A stretch of 64,000 nucleotides of DNA from Babylonia areolata (GCF_041734735.1 NC_134910.1:13181257-13245256); one strand, 5' to 3'; shown: positions 1-10,893, counted from the first letter of the stretch. A program made the numbers and translations. The notes: a model not told the origin generated them from the sequence alone.

Positions 1-38
1 GCAGCGTAACCCAACGCGCTTAGTCAGGCCTTGAGAAC
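1..38 (-). mobile_element. SINE family 3 fragment (3' part)
   Basis: The reverse complement reads CTCAAGGCCTGACTAAGCGC and a GTTGGGTTACGCTGC end, matching the tail of the copy at 22312-22700. The element is cut by the window edge. Confidence 0.55.
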
Positions 39-344
39 GTGCAAAAAAACAAAACAAAACAACAACAAACAAACAAAACAAAAACAAGAAGAAACAAAAA
101 CAAACAAGAGGCAAAGTCTTCAAGACTCACTTGTGCTTCGCGCTTTATCCAGTAAAGGAATCATGAGGAGAGAGAAAAAAAAAAGTGATTCAAAAAATCG
201 TTTAAAAGTGCTCTGTGTTAAATATATGTCAAATAAGCCTGGGAGAATAAAAGAAGAAGAAGAAGAAGAAGAAGAAAACAACAACAAAAAACAAACAAAC
301 ACCAACCAACCAACAATCAAAACAAAACAAAAAAGGTAAAGAGT

Positions 345-475
345 GGGATCTTCTTCTTCTTCGTTCGTGGGCTGCAACTCCCACGTTCACTAGGATGTAC
401 ACGAGTGGGCTTTTACGTGTATGACCGTTTTTACCCCGCCATGTAGGCAGCCATACTCCGCTTTCGGGGGGTGGG
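345..475 (-). mobile_element. SINE family 1, 5'-truncated copy
   Basis: The reverse complement reads GAAAGCGGAGTATGGCTGCC, then a GTAAAAACGGTCATACACG stretch and the GTGGGAGTTGCAGCCCACG tail with (GAA)n, matching the 3' third of the complete copies at 13786 and 50304. The tRNA-like head is missing. Confidence 0.72.
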
Positions 476-1902
476 GGTGGGGAGGGAGTGAAAGTGGGAT
501 CAAACCATGCATGTTCAGTTCTGAAGCAAGCTGCAGTACATCTGACGTCATTTGCCCAAATTTGATTTTTAAAACAGTGTTGTTGCTTTCTTCATCTTGT
601 GATATGTAACGTCATCGTACTGGACGTAATAACGCTGTTTAAAGCAGGTTTTTGACTCGCTTGTGTAAACAAAGTGAGTCTATGTTTTAACCCGGTGATC
701 GGTTGTGTGTGTGTGTGTGTGTGTGTGGTAAACTTTAACATTGCCATTTTCTCTGCAAATACTTTGTCACTTGACACCGAATTTGGCATAAAAATAGGAA
801 AAATTTAGTTCTTTCCAGTCGTCTCGTTTAAAACAATATTGCGCCTATGAGATGGGCACACAAAAAAAAAGAAAAGAAAAAAGAAGCCAAATCATATGCA
901 AACTGAATTTACTGTTATATCTATATATATATATATAAAAAAAAAATTTAATTCTCTAAACTTGGCACTTTGATCTGATATTCTGACACAACAAGAGCAG
1001 TCATTTTTATCATTTTTTGTTCAAACAGGAACTTCTTTTGCTAAGCATGGAAGTTATATTTATTTTGCATGTCTTTGGTGCAGATAGTAAAATATGGAAA
1101 TTAATCTGTAATTAATGCTAGTGGGCTTAATTTGCATTAAACTGATCTTTCTCATCTTAAACATTACATTTTGAAATTATACTCAATACATAAAAAGCTC
1201 GTGTGTTTTACTCTCAGTGTACAGGGTTTTCACTATGTTCATTCGCCCAAGTGTGCTTTTTCGGAAAATACTAAAATCAATACGAGTGGACTTTATAGAT
1301 CTGTTGGCTGAGCCCTGAAGGTCATGGGCAAAAATCAATTGCGTACACATATTTATACATATTCAAAGCGCGTGCTCATATTCTTCGCGAACGCGAACAA
1401 CGCCATTTTGTTTCAAGTTGTTGACCTGCCCTTTCAATCCTATATTCAATCGACAATACACGATAACATGTGATGGAAAGTTGGAGGAGACCGTTAAATA
1501 TTTATTCAGAGAAAGATTTGTGAACGGCGCCTCATCATTTACTGGATTATGCCCCAAACTGCTTTAAAAATATCCCGGCACAGAATCAGTCAGAATTCAC
1601 AGTTAAAAATAATAAACCATGAGAGTTAATACCCTTGTTTAATAAAATGCGCAATTTTCATATCAACTTTAAAACTATAAAACTAGAATGAACATAAAAG
1701 AGAAATTGAATCGACCGTGTCGTACATTCCCGGCAGGTGTAACTAAACTTGTTCATCTATCTAGATCTAGAGAAAACGGCTAGATGTTGTGGTGTGATTG
1801 CAGCGATAGCCACGTCTCCTTTATCGCGCACTTAAAAAGAATTTTTAATTGCCCTTAAAGATTTTTTGAATGCCCAAGATTCACCAGAATAATATGATTT
1901 AA

Positions 1903-2126
1903 CTCTCTCCATACGAACGGCGAAAGGGACGATGTTAACAGCGTTTCACCCCAATTACCATCATCAAAATATTGCAAGCGGAAGGCTCTTATACTGAAGA
2001 GGTGAATGTTGACAAAGAATACCACAGTTCTGACGACGGAAGCTAAAGGTTGGGTCATTCAGACACCCACTGGACATCCGAGGGGTCTGTGTAGAGGAGA
2101 AGAGAGGACTGGCCGTACTGAGTGAG
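1903..2126. mobile_element. 224-bp TTAA-flanked MITE, copy 1
   Basis: It starts CTCTCTCCATACGAACGGCG and ends GGCCGTACTGAGTGAG, flanked on both sides by TTAA (1899-1902 and 2127-2130). The same site in the paralogous element B2 (27450-27453) has a single TTAA and no insert, a direct empty-site proof of insertion with TTAA duplication. TTAA duplication is the hallmark of piggyBac-type transposition. Terminal inverted repeats are short and imperfect (CTCTCTC / GAGTGAG). Confidence 0.82.
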
Positions 2127-2215
2127 TTAAACAGCGTTCTCGCTGCGAATACCGCAATCGATTTATCGCCCTTAAAAAAGCATGTTTAAATGTTAAATTT
2201 TGAACGTCAGTTAAG

Positions 2216-2282
2216 GAGTCACAATGGTGTATTGGGTAAGACAGTTTCTTCTCACCCGAACACGCGGGGTTGGAATCTACCG
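2216..2282 (+). other. tRNA-like sequence inside transposon B1
   Basis: The A-box-like stretch GTGTATTGGGTAAGAC and the B-box-like GGGGTTGGAATC are placed as in a tRNA. The better-preserved copy is at 27543-27608. No sign of a functional tRNA here: the T-loop consensus is damaged. Confidence 0.4.
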
Positions 2283-2956
2283 TTAGGACTTTTTTTTCTT
2301 TTTCTTTTTAACTCGAAGCTTTATAATAACAAATACAGAACACATTTTAATGATTAGATTTTTTTTAAAGTGTGTCACAAGTGAGTCTTGAAGGCCTTGC
2401 CTCTCTTGTTTTGTGTGTTTTCGTTCGTATATCTTGATTATTCTTTTATTTCGGTGGTAAAGAGGACGTTGCCATCACTTCAAACACATCACAACACACG
2501 GTAGATCTCTTGATCTGCACTTCTGAACCAGTATACAATGGGCTGAGAAAACGATCGATTCAGTTTTTTGTTTATGTTCATTCCAGTGAATTCAGTGTCC
2601 AATTTAGAATAGTTGTGTGCAGTAAACACGTCAGTGGTATAGTTAGTACATTGTATGTGTTCTGTCCAGAATTTGTTTTTCTTTCCTTTTAATTGTGAAC
2701 AAAAAAAACCGAGGTTATGTCGTCTTACCAAACACATCCAGCAACTCAGTGGGATGCGGGTTTTCGAATTTTCGGATTTCGGAACGAATCTAAACGAAAT
2801 CAACCGTTGATAATCCGGAAATATAGCTTTATTCAGGAGACTTACAACCTGTTATTAGTATTACTGAGAAGACTTTTTTCATAATATTTCTAAGCCAGAT
2901 TTGGTGTTTGCAGACAAAGTATTTCCAGAGAAAATGGCAATGTTAAAGTTTACCAC

Positions 2957-3000
<44 letters not shown>

Positions 3001-3390
3001 GATAGTAAAAAGACGCTAAACCAAAGAGCACACACAACCGAACATCGGTGTATTACAAAGACTCACTTTGTTTACACAAGTGAGTCAAAAAACTACCGAA
3101 TACACAATGAAACCAAACGCAGTATTCTTTTTTTTTTTTTCAAATGGAAGTGAAGGAGCCAGTAGTGAGAGATAGTAATCTACAGAGGACCAAAATTGAC
3201 TGTTGATATAAAACGTATATTTATATCGAGTAAAAAAGATTGACACTGCACCACAACCCAGAAGTGTTTTCATTTAAGTTGACGAGTCGAAAAATACCAC
3301 ACCTGGCTTGTTAAGACCGGTAATAAGGGATATTGAGGGACAAAGTCCAAGAAGGAACCAAGCTGTACTCTGAATTAAAAACATCCCAAG

Positions 3391-4352
3391 TGGCAAAGCC
3401 TTCAAGACTCACTTGTGCTTCGCGCTTTATCCAATAAGGAGAGAGAGAAAAAAACTACTGGGATTTAAGAAACAGTTGAATGAAAAGTGCTCTGTATTAC
3501 ATATGATATATGAAATAAACTTGGGAGAAAAGAATTTAAAAAAAAAGATTAATAATAATGCATGTGAGCGGGATCGAACCATGCATGTTCAATTGGGAAG
3601 CGAGCAGACTAATCTCCACTGCTGAGGCGCATCTGACGTCATTTGACTAAATTTGATACTTAAAGCAATGTTGAAGTTTTCTTCTTCCTGTGATACATAG
3701 ATGTGATTGTAGTGAACGTAATAACACCGTTTAAATCATGTTTTTGTGTATTTTATCATATCCTGATTATTCTTTTATTTCGGCGGTAAAGAAGACGTTG
3801 CCATCGCTTCAAGCACACCGCAACACATGATAGACCTTTTGATCTGCACAAACCAGTCTACAGCGGGCTTAAAGAAACGAATGATTCAGTCTTTCTTTTA
3901 TGTTCATTCCAGTTAATTCATTGTCCAGTTTAGAATATTTACATGCAGTAAACACGTCGATGGTGTAGTTAGTTTCACTGCATGTGTTCTGTCCAGAATT
4001 TGTATTTCTTTCCTTTTAATTGTGAACAAGAAAAACAGGTCATGTCGTCATCAAACACAACCTACCTTCTAGTTGGCCTTACTCAGTTTTTAGAATTTTC
4101 GGATTTCGGAATAAATCTCAACGAAACAAACCGTTAATGATCCGGAAATATGGCTTAATTCGGGAGACTTGCAACCTGTTATTGGTAGGACTTTGACGAT
4201 TTTTTAATACTATATTTAAGCCAAATTTGGTATTGGCAGACACAGTATTTCCAGAGAAACTGGCAATATTAATGGTTACCACGGACACATACACACACAG
4301 ACAACCGACACTGGCTTAAAACATAGACTCACTTTGTTTACACAAGTGAGTA
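3391..4352 (-). mobile_element. Non-autonomous DNA transposon A2
   Basis: An uninterrupted copy of the A family, about 0.96 kb. Left end GGCAAAGCCTTCAAGACTC, right end ...ACACAAGTGAGT with the palindrome arms GACTCACTT / CAAGTGAGT. It shares subterminal sequence with A1 and, in reverse, with the left 130 bp of B1. It shows that the A1 interior around 650 was once continuous. Confidence 0.6.
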
Positions 4353-4499
4353 AAAAAACACTGCTTATTTCAAGACTGTGAGTTAAAGTGAACGTGCTAC
4401 TGGGAATTGTGGACATTGCAATATCACCGAACTGAATACGCATTGCGCTTAAAAAAAAACACATAATGATTGAAGGTCTGTGTGCGTGTGTGTGTGTGC

Positions 4500-4530
<31 letters not shown>

Positions 4531-4583
4531 AGCGCGTGCGTGCGTGTGTATGCATGTTAATGGGTGTGCCTCTGTTTGCTGGA

Positions 4584-4623
<40 letters not shown>

Positions 4624-4828
4624 CTATCCGTCAAGTATCACCTTTTTTTCCAATCCAAAATTTTCTTTAACGTAAATGAATAACTGATAAAAGATAGACA
4701 GATAAGGGTAAACATTATGCAATTGTATATTTGATGTTTTTCTGTGATGTCTGGTTCCAGATTAAAAAGAAAACAAAGACGCACATACTTCACACACTTT
4801 TCCCTCTTGTTCTTTATCTCCGTTTCAG
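4353..4828. other. Microsatellite-rich stretch before exon 1
   Basis: Holds (GT)n at 4507-4530 and (CA)n at 4583-4622. Bases 4744-4828 are an open frame in phase with exon 1 with a basic then hydrophobic reading, possibly a signal peptide, otherwise the exon 1 pyrimidine tract. No TATA box or clear promoter was recognised. Confidence 0.5.
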
Positions 4829-5056
4829 TCCTGTACAACGTGGCATTTAAGAAACCGGTCATCGTGGCTCAGAGGCACAGATATGACTCACATGCTCTCT
4901 TTGGAACCGATGGAGTTATAAAACCGAAAACAGACTTCCAATGTGCGATTGCGCCGCCAGTAAAGGACAATGAGAAATTCATAAAGTTTACGGTGTTCCT
5001 GAAAACTTCTTTCAAGATCTTCTGGGTCACTGTCTATGGAGCGAGACAATGTTGTT
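4829..5056 (+). CDS. Exon 1 seen: N-terminal half of FTP (fucolectin-like) domain
   Basis: This 228-nt exon starts after TTTCAG and ends before GTAAGT, phase 1 at both ends. It encodes the start of an F5/8C-like fold: NVAFKKPV corresponds to the usual N-[LV]-A-x-x-K-P opening, LFGTDG to the A-V-D-G loop, and the exon ends in the ARQCC doublet that matches the contiguous cysteine pair of fucolectins. In classic fucose-binding members that doublet sits in R-x-D-C-C; here the R and D positions read A and Q, so canonical fucose contacts look lost. An in-frame ATG at 4744 precedes a basic stretch and a hydrophobic run, so exon 1 might instead begin at 4744 as a signal-peptide exon. The pyrimidine-rich TTTCAG and the phase-1 rule of the gene favour the acceptor at 4829. 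Confidence 0.75.
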
Positions 5057-5852
5057 GTAAGTTGACGAGTGGCAAGTATGGGGTGGGTGGAGGGTGGGGT
5101 GGGTGAGAGAGAAAGCGTTGGATTGTGAGAAAACATGGGCTGACAAAGAGGGTTGTTTCGGGCTGGTGGTGGGAGGCTGGGTCTTTCTGTCCTTTTTTAA
5201 TTTTTTAATTTTTTTTCTTGTTATCCTTCACATAATTTGAGGGGGAGGTGGTGGGGTGTGGGAGGGGGCGAGGGGAAGTTTCACATGAAAAGACATCCAT
5301 CATTATGAAGAAAGAAAGTAAATATTAAGTTAAAGTCTTGACTCTTGCAACGTTGTTTTCAACCAGTGCAGAGTATTCCATTGTAATGTATATTTGTGGA
5401 TCTTGTGACATTATGTGGAGTTCTATACCTTTTCTTTAAATACATGAAATGATTTTCCAAAGTTCTATATATGGGTACCATTTTCTAGTAGATTGTAAGA
5501 AATGCACATATTTTTCTCTGCGTGTCCTTTGTTGGTGTCTTGATTGGTTAGAAAACGAATCTCAGTTAGACGCTTTTTTTGTTGTATATATATATATATA
5601 TATATATATGATAGTCAGTCGTGTCTGACTATGACCATCAGAACAGCAGAGGAGGCAACTGCTGTTCCGACTATTTGGGCTAGAATTTGATTATAGTGAA
5701 GAGTGTCTTGCCCAAGTACATCTCCACTCTCTCGGCCAAGAGGGTTTTAGGACAGTCGGCGTTGGATGGTTCCCAAAGGCCAACTAGCCCACAAGGCTGC
5801 AGCACTAAGAGCCAGTGCAACTTTGCCTTCTAGTTTGAGAGTCATAGTCCTT

Positions 5853-5904
<52 letters not shown>

Positions 5905-6391
5905 GTATGTATATATATATATTTTTTTTTTCGAGCTGACCTGAAGGAGTTTCTTTGGTCCTTGTTGTTGATGTTTGGCAAAGAGAAAGCGTGAGCTTGC
6001 ACAAAGCAGACGGGTCACACAGAAATAACCACTGACAAAGAAATAAGCTACAGTGCACTCACTTTCCTATTGGCCAAACAAGTCAACGTCCATGTATATA
6101 ATAGAAGATGCAGAAATAACAGCGCATTCATACTTCGTCTGTCGAGTAACACTGTGTGCTCATTTTTGGAAGGTATGCTTGCGCAAGTAGTTATGTACAG
6201 ACCAGTGCAAGCTAAACTTCACACGTTCTGCCAACAGTGTTGAGTGAGAATGTGAGAAGTTTTGTTTTATTATGTGTATGAACGTTCACTTATTTGAGTT
6301 AACTGTGCAGGCACACACGATAGGGTAAATAACGCTTGTGAATGAAAACTCTGGGTCTCTGGTATGCATGTATCTACATCCATCCTACTTC

Positions 6392-6429
<38 letters not shown>

Positions 6430-6532
6430 CGTGCGCGCATGCACGTGCGTGCTTCTGAGTGTGTGTACGTGTGCACGTGTGTGTGCGTGTGTGTGTACAT
6501 GCATGTGCGTGCGTGCACGTGTGTTTTCACAG
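5057..6532 (+). other. Intron between the two FTP exons
   Basis: Contains a G-rich stretch (5075-5110), (TA)n at 5585-5609 and 5854-5895, a dispersed repeat at 5609-5825 and a (GT)n/(GC)n tract at 6398-6520 next to the acceptor. No other coding exon was seen. Confidence 0.6.
5609..5825. repeat. Dispersed repeat R1, copy 1
   Basis: Starts GATAGTCAGTCGTGTCTGAC and continues through GCAGAGGAGGCAACTGCTG to GGGTTTTAGGACAGTCGGC. A shorter related copy lies at 7046-7120. It abuts (TA)n on the left. No coding capacity. Confidence 0.55.
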
Positions 6533-6760
6533 CAGAACAGTATCTCAGGAAACTCAACGTATTGGTGTCAAACTCACGTGATGCCCTAGCTACCCCGCCT
6601 TCAGAAGAGAAGTGTGGATACATAGGTGCCGTCCCCACCCGAGGCAAAGTGACTGTGACATGCCCTGTTCCCATCGTCGGCAGATACGTGCACCTCACCA
6701 AACCGGAAAGTAGCTTTTTTACCGTGTGTGAGCTGCAGGCCTACGGGCATCACAGATATA
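6533..6760 (+). CDS. Exon 2 seen: C-terminal half of FTP domain
   Basis: This 228-nt exon starts after TTTTCACAG and ends before GTGAGA. The split codon with exon 1 gives Ser, so the joined text reads CCSEQYLRKLNVLV, matching the stretch after the Cys-Cys doublet in fucolectins. VTVTCPVPIVGRYVHL and VCELQAYG are the usual closing strands (C-x-x-x-x-x-G-R-Y-V and L-C-E-V-x-V-Y-G). With exon 1 this makes a domain of about 150 residues with six cysteines, a normal FTP size. It is the most confidently recognised domain of the gene and sits N-terminal to all EB modules. The upstream intron ends in a long (GT)n/(GC) tract at 6398-6520. Confidence 0.82.
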
Positions 6761-7368
6761 GTGAGATGAAAACGTCTTTATTTCTGTTCTGCTTTTCCTT
6801 TCCTTTCTTTCCTGTTCCTGTTGTTTAGTCACATCTTCTGCACCCTTTCATCAGTGTTCCTCCCCATGCCACTCACCTTGAATTCCACACAGACAGTCAC
6901 ACCCAGGTCTGTCCTTCACAGTTTCAGTGACAGCAGTCCACAGGAAGGTATCAATGTTAAGTCGCAGTGAGGCTCCGTTCTGCTGCTGATTCACTTTGGT
7001 GGGATTTTGTGGTGACTGTTTTGATTCCACCTACAGTGGATATGTATGTGATAGTCCGCCATGTCCGACAGTGACTATCAGAACAGTAGAGGAGGCAATT
7101 ACTGTCCCGACGTAGAATAGCGTCTACCTGACCCCCTGCCCAGTTCTGGAACTGCCAACATGTCCATTCAAAGACTTACCTGTTGACACTGCAGATCCCG
7201 ACATCAACTTGCCACGAGGATGGAAGTGGAAAGTGGAAACTGAGGTCAGGGCGTGACACTCAGGACACATTTTTTCTACATTTTGTGATGAGTAAGGATG
7301 GTTATGATGATGATGATTCTGCTGTGATCGACCTCTTACAGACAACGTGACCATTCAGGGACTGCTAT
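6761..7368 (+). other. Intron 2, proximal part
   Basis: Holds a piece related to dispersed repeat R2 (about 6925-7040) and the R1 fragment at 7046-7120. The rest, including a short CA/AT-mixed part near 7290-7320, shows no exon-like open stretch with splice borders. Confidence 0.45.
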
Positions 7369-7560
7369 GTGGGGTGATGGCTTGGTGGTAACACGTCTGC
7401 CTAGGAATCGAGAAAATCAGAAGGTACGAAATTCAATCCCGCACTCACCAGAATTTTCTCCCCCTCCACTAGACCCTGAGTGGTGGCCTGGACGTTAGTA
7501 ATTCGGATGAGACAATAAACCGGGGTACCGTGCACGGAATGCATTTAAAAGAACACAGGT
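7369..7560 (+). mobile_element. SINE family 2, 3'-truncated copy
   Basis: The tRNA-like head GGGGTGATGGCTTGGTGGTAA is followed by CCCCCTCCACTAGACC, then GGATGAGACAATAAACCGGG, as in the full copy at 61563-61963. It stops near 7560 before the tail domain. Confidence 0.7.
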
Positions 7561-7789
7561 AAAAGAACGTACGCAAAAGAACCAACTGCAAAATAATCAG
7601 CATCTATATATGTAAAAAAAAATAAAAAATTAAAAAAGTGTCCCATATGAGTGTCCTTTCATGCCCTGCTGTCATGGTAACCTCAGTTTCGATCCTTCTG
7701 TACTTCCATGATTGGGGTGAGTCCTGTCAAGCTCTTCGGCGTCGGCAGATTCTCTGTCTGTTGGAAGAACGTGGTGGTGGTCTTCACTG

Positions 7790-7985
7790 AGACGCTCACT
7801 CAGTCTGGCTCCACGACAAAGCTATTATTGTCGTAAATAGGGGGCATAGTAGGTGATGCCAAATCAGAACAGGCATTACTGAACACCACTGAAGTGACTA
7901 GGCAGCAGTGCAGGGTCTCCTCTGTTTTGTGGCCTCCTGACGACCTGACCTCAATGGTTCCTTGCGGAATGCCGACGCAGGAACT
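7790..7985 (-). repeat. Dispersed repeat R2, reverse copy
   Basis: The reverse complement matches 36225-36450 through GAGGAGACCCTGCACTG, GTGTTCAGT...CTGTTCTGATT and ACGACAATAA. Probably a piece of a larger mobile element of unknown class. Confidence 0.5.
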
Positions 7986-8026
7986 GCAACAGATGAACCT
8001 GGGTGTGTATATATAAATGCGCGCGC

Positions 8027-8080
8027 GCGCGTGTGTGTGTGCGCCATTTTCTCTTTCTCTCTCTGTCTCTATCTCTCTCA

Positions 8081-8114
<34 letters not shown>
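8027..8114. repeat. (GC/GT)n and (CT)n microsatellite
   Basis: A short (GC)n-(GT)n tract is followed by (CT)n broken by a few A and G. No coding role. Confidence 0.7.
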
Positions 8115-8118
<4 letters not shown>

Positions 8119-8269
8119 CAAGAACATGTGTACATCTTGAATAGAAGATAAAAAGAGATGGGCAGAAATAGAAGAAAAACGTAGAGGAAAGGAAGGCTAT
8201 AAAACGGGTTATAGTATGGTCGACCATTACATTCACTGTATATGCTCTAGTCCAAAATATCATCTTTAA

Positions 8270-9540
8270 CGTAATGTCACACTGTACTAAGCATTCGTAG
8301 ACTTCATAAAAGCATCTGATTATGTGAACAGAAGCATCCTGTGAAATACAGGGTACATGGAAAGTTGTACTGGGCCCTTAGAAGCATCTACGATTACTTA
8401 CTTACTTACGTATGCCCACCGCTCTACAATTATGTCCTTGTATTTGTTCTTGACAAAGGTGTTTTCGGACTTTTTTCAATGCCCACGAGGTGTAAAACAA
8501 GGCCGCCTGCTAAGCCTACAATTGTTTTCGTGTTTCGTTAATGAAGCAAAAGTTGAGTTGTTCTTTAATCACAGGGTTGCAAAACCAGTTAACTGTCATT
8601 AAGAAAGAAACAGTAAACAGTAAATATTGATAAGACCAATATTATAGTTTTCTGCAAAGGATGTCATATTTTGATTCTATGGGGATAGGGAAATGAAAGT
8701 AACCCATTCATATAGATATTTAAGAAAGTTATATGCAACAAAATGTGAGCTTGATGTCTGTATGGCACGAAAAGAGTAGAAAAGTGAAATAAAGTATAAT
8801 CCAAATAATAAGATCCCTCAGAAGACTACGTTTGGCGGATGTAGTTTTTCTGGAAACTTTTTGATTCAGAAATTGAAGCCATTTTCAGCGGAAATATGGG
8901 GACTCACTACAAACAACCAAATAGAAAAGGTATGTACTTTTGCAATCGAGTGCTTTCCTGGTGTCCCATTACATTCATTAGACTTGATAATATATGCCGA
9001 AACCTGCAGGTATTGATTGTATATTGAATTTGCTGCTGCAAGAGGAGAAGGGTAAAGAGAACTAGGTATTACATATCAAGAAACTCTTAACGGAACATTG
9101 GATTCAGACGTGTTTGGATGTGCCAAGGAGTAGGGTACGAGAACGGCTTTGTATCGGAATTTAAAGATAGAGTGATACAAGTAGCTAGCATGCTGCAAAT
9201 AAAACTGGCACAGAGAAATAGAAAGCAACGATGTGACTGGTTTTATTTATTTAAATAAGTATTCCAAACAGAAAATAGCATTGAACATTTGCTTAAATTG
9301 AGACACTTGGACTGAATGCCAACAGAAGATAGTTCGATACAGATTAACAGCAACATTCCTATGCCTGATGTGTGGCAAAAGCCCAGAAGAAAATGATTTC
9401 ATTTCAACTGCAAAGGATATGAAGAAGTGGGGAAAAACTGTACTCTGTTCCATACAACTTAACACACAGAAAAGATCTGTTCTGCCTGCTGAAGATAGAA
9501 AATGAAGGTATGATATTCTCACTTGGAAAATATGTCTCCG
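8270..9540 (+). mobile_element. Decayed LINE remnant, RT to C-terminal region
   Basis: Readable pieces in several frames include FVDFIKASDYVNR (RT motif with the first catalytic Asp region), FFQCPRGVKQG followed by LFSCFVNE (RT), and AEIWGLTTNNQIEKV downstream. The last is also seen at about 30855-30900 of the LINE at 28340-32090, so they are the same superfamily. The reading frame is broken many times, so this is an old copy. Orientation is sense to the host gene. Confidence 0.6.
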
Positions 9541-10461
9541 AGGCAATACATATACGCAAAAATACAGTTACAGCCTCAAATACTCATGGATCAATTAAGA
9601 ATACTTGCAGGTTCTACGAGACAAAAATATACTTCGAAAATAAGGATGACATTTGGATGGTCAATTTGTTTGATGTATGTATATATCATGTCTGTGTGTT
9701 CGGTAAAATGTTTCATTTATGATAACATACACATTTTGTTTTTCGTTTTATTTGCGTTGTTTAAACTTTGGAGTTGAATGACTGGGGAAAAAAGGCACTG
9801 TACGGTGACACGGACCTTTAACCTAATGACTTCTTCTTCTTTCGTACCTGACCGCCTTCATCAAGTTGAAGATTCTGGCATTTACAAAGGTTCCGGTTTG
9901 CTGTTGTGTTGTGGGGTTTGTTTGGGTAGTCAGTGCCTAACTAAGGGGACTGGACAAGGGGCATGGGGCCACCCACGCCTTTTTCCAGGCCCCTAGACAC
10001 TGTTGGTAGGCCGTACTTTGTTGTGGGTGGGAAGGAAGTTGGGGGAAGGGGGGGGGGGGGGGGAGGGGAAGGGGAGAGGCGGGGGAGGGGGGTCAGGTCA
10101 GAACTAGGATTGGAGGCTCTCCACCGAGGCTGATATTGCCTCAGGCGGGAGCTTGTTGTACTCCCTGGTAGTGCGGGGAAAGAAGGAAAATTTCCTGCAG
10201 TCCCTGATGACAGTCAAGTGTCAAGGGATCTCTTGTCTGTTATTAGTTAATTTGACTCCACGTCTGTGTTTCTTTTCTCTTCTATGTTGTTAATTGTTTT
10301 GCACCACTTTGCAACCATTGTTCTGATTTGCGTCCCCCCCAACCCCCTCCCCCCCCCTCACCCCCCCCCCCCCCCCCGTCCCCTCCCATGTCACTGAAGT
10401 TGTAGAGTTACTGACATTAAACATTCCAGTTCGTTGTTCTCTCTCTCTCTCTCTCTCTCCC

Positions 10462-10492
<31 letters not shown>

Positions 10493-10710
10493 ATGTTTGT
10501 GTGTCTTTGTTCATTCGCTCTATTGTGAATGTCTTTTCTAACTAACGCACGCACGCCTCACCTACCAGAACCCCCACCCCCACACCCCCCGTAGACTCCC
10601 CCACCCCCACCACCTCCCCACCCCACACCCCCCGCCTCCCTCGCCACCCGCCTCCCCCACAATGCTTGCTTTTTTTTTTTTTTTTTTTTTTTTGTGGTGT
10701 TTGCCTGCAG
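9541..10710 (+). other. Intron 2, distal part
   Basis: No exon seen. Holds a poly-G run at 10039-10061 in a G-rich block (10017-10095), a poly-C run at 10335-10380, (CT)n then (GT)n at 10441-10491, and a CCCCAC-rich block at 10563-10655. The poly-G and poly-C blocks about 290 bp apart could pair. Confidence 0.5.
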
Positions 10711-10794
10711 TCCTGAGCTTGGGGGCACAATGCAGTGCTATCAGTGAAGTAGCCGTCTGCCTCAGCACATGTCAATGTGACAAGGGTCGATGCA
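10711..10794 (+). CDS. Exon 3: cysteine-rich module 1 (short)
   Basis: This 84-nt, phase 1-1 exon has acceptor TTGCCTGCAG after a T17 run and donor GTAAGA. It encodes LSLGAQC followed by cysteines at spacing x8, x3, x1, x4 (five in all). The odd cysteine count and the QCDKGRC ending set it apart from the four-cysteine short modules. Weaker donor than its neighbours. It is the first module after the lectin domain, 3.9 kb downstream of it, so an unseen small exon in between is possible. Confidence 0.68.
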
Positions 10795-10893
10795 GTAAGA
10801 CTGACTGGTTTCCTTTTCCTTCCTCTGTCTCTGTCTGTCTGTCTCTCTTTATCCGTCTGTCTGTCTGTCCCTCCCCCCCCCCACCCCCCATTC

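Larger units (their letters stand above)
653..2410 (+). mobile_element. Non-autonomous DNA transposon B1 (nested in A1)
   Basis: It begins with the palindrome TGACTCGCTTGTGTAAAC... and ends ...CACAAGTGAGTCTTGAAGG. A second copy lies at 26125-27729 and aligns along most of its length. It carries a (GT)n tract at 704-727, a tRNA-like stretch at 2216-2282 and an inserted TTAA-flanked MITE at 1903-2126 that is absent from copy 2. No protein-coding capacity was recognised. Confidence 0.6.
105..3087 (-). mobile_element. Non-autonomous DNA transposon A1, split by nested insertion B1
   Basis: The ends match A2 (3391-4352): GGCAAAG...TTCAAGACTCACTTGTG on the left and, on the right, a short palindrome with arms GACTCACTT / AAAGTGAGTC. 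No transposase frame is visible. The body is interrupted at about 653-2410 by a related element in the other orientation. A reverse SINE tail lies at 345-475 within it, and a (GAA)n tract at 254-275. Mechanism class is not certain; palindromic ends and shared termini with different interiors suggest a MITE-like or Helitron-like family. Confidence 0.55.

Noticed and set aside
1363-2058. Short conserved open frames shared by transposon copies B1 and B2, and by the MITE copies
   Set aside because: The similarity follows the DNA-level repeat; the frames are short, without domains, and not preserved better than the flanks.
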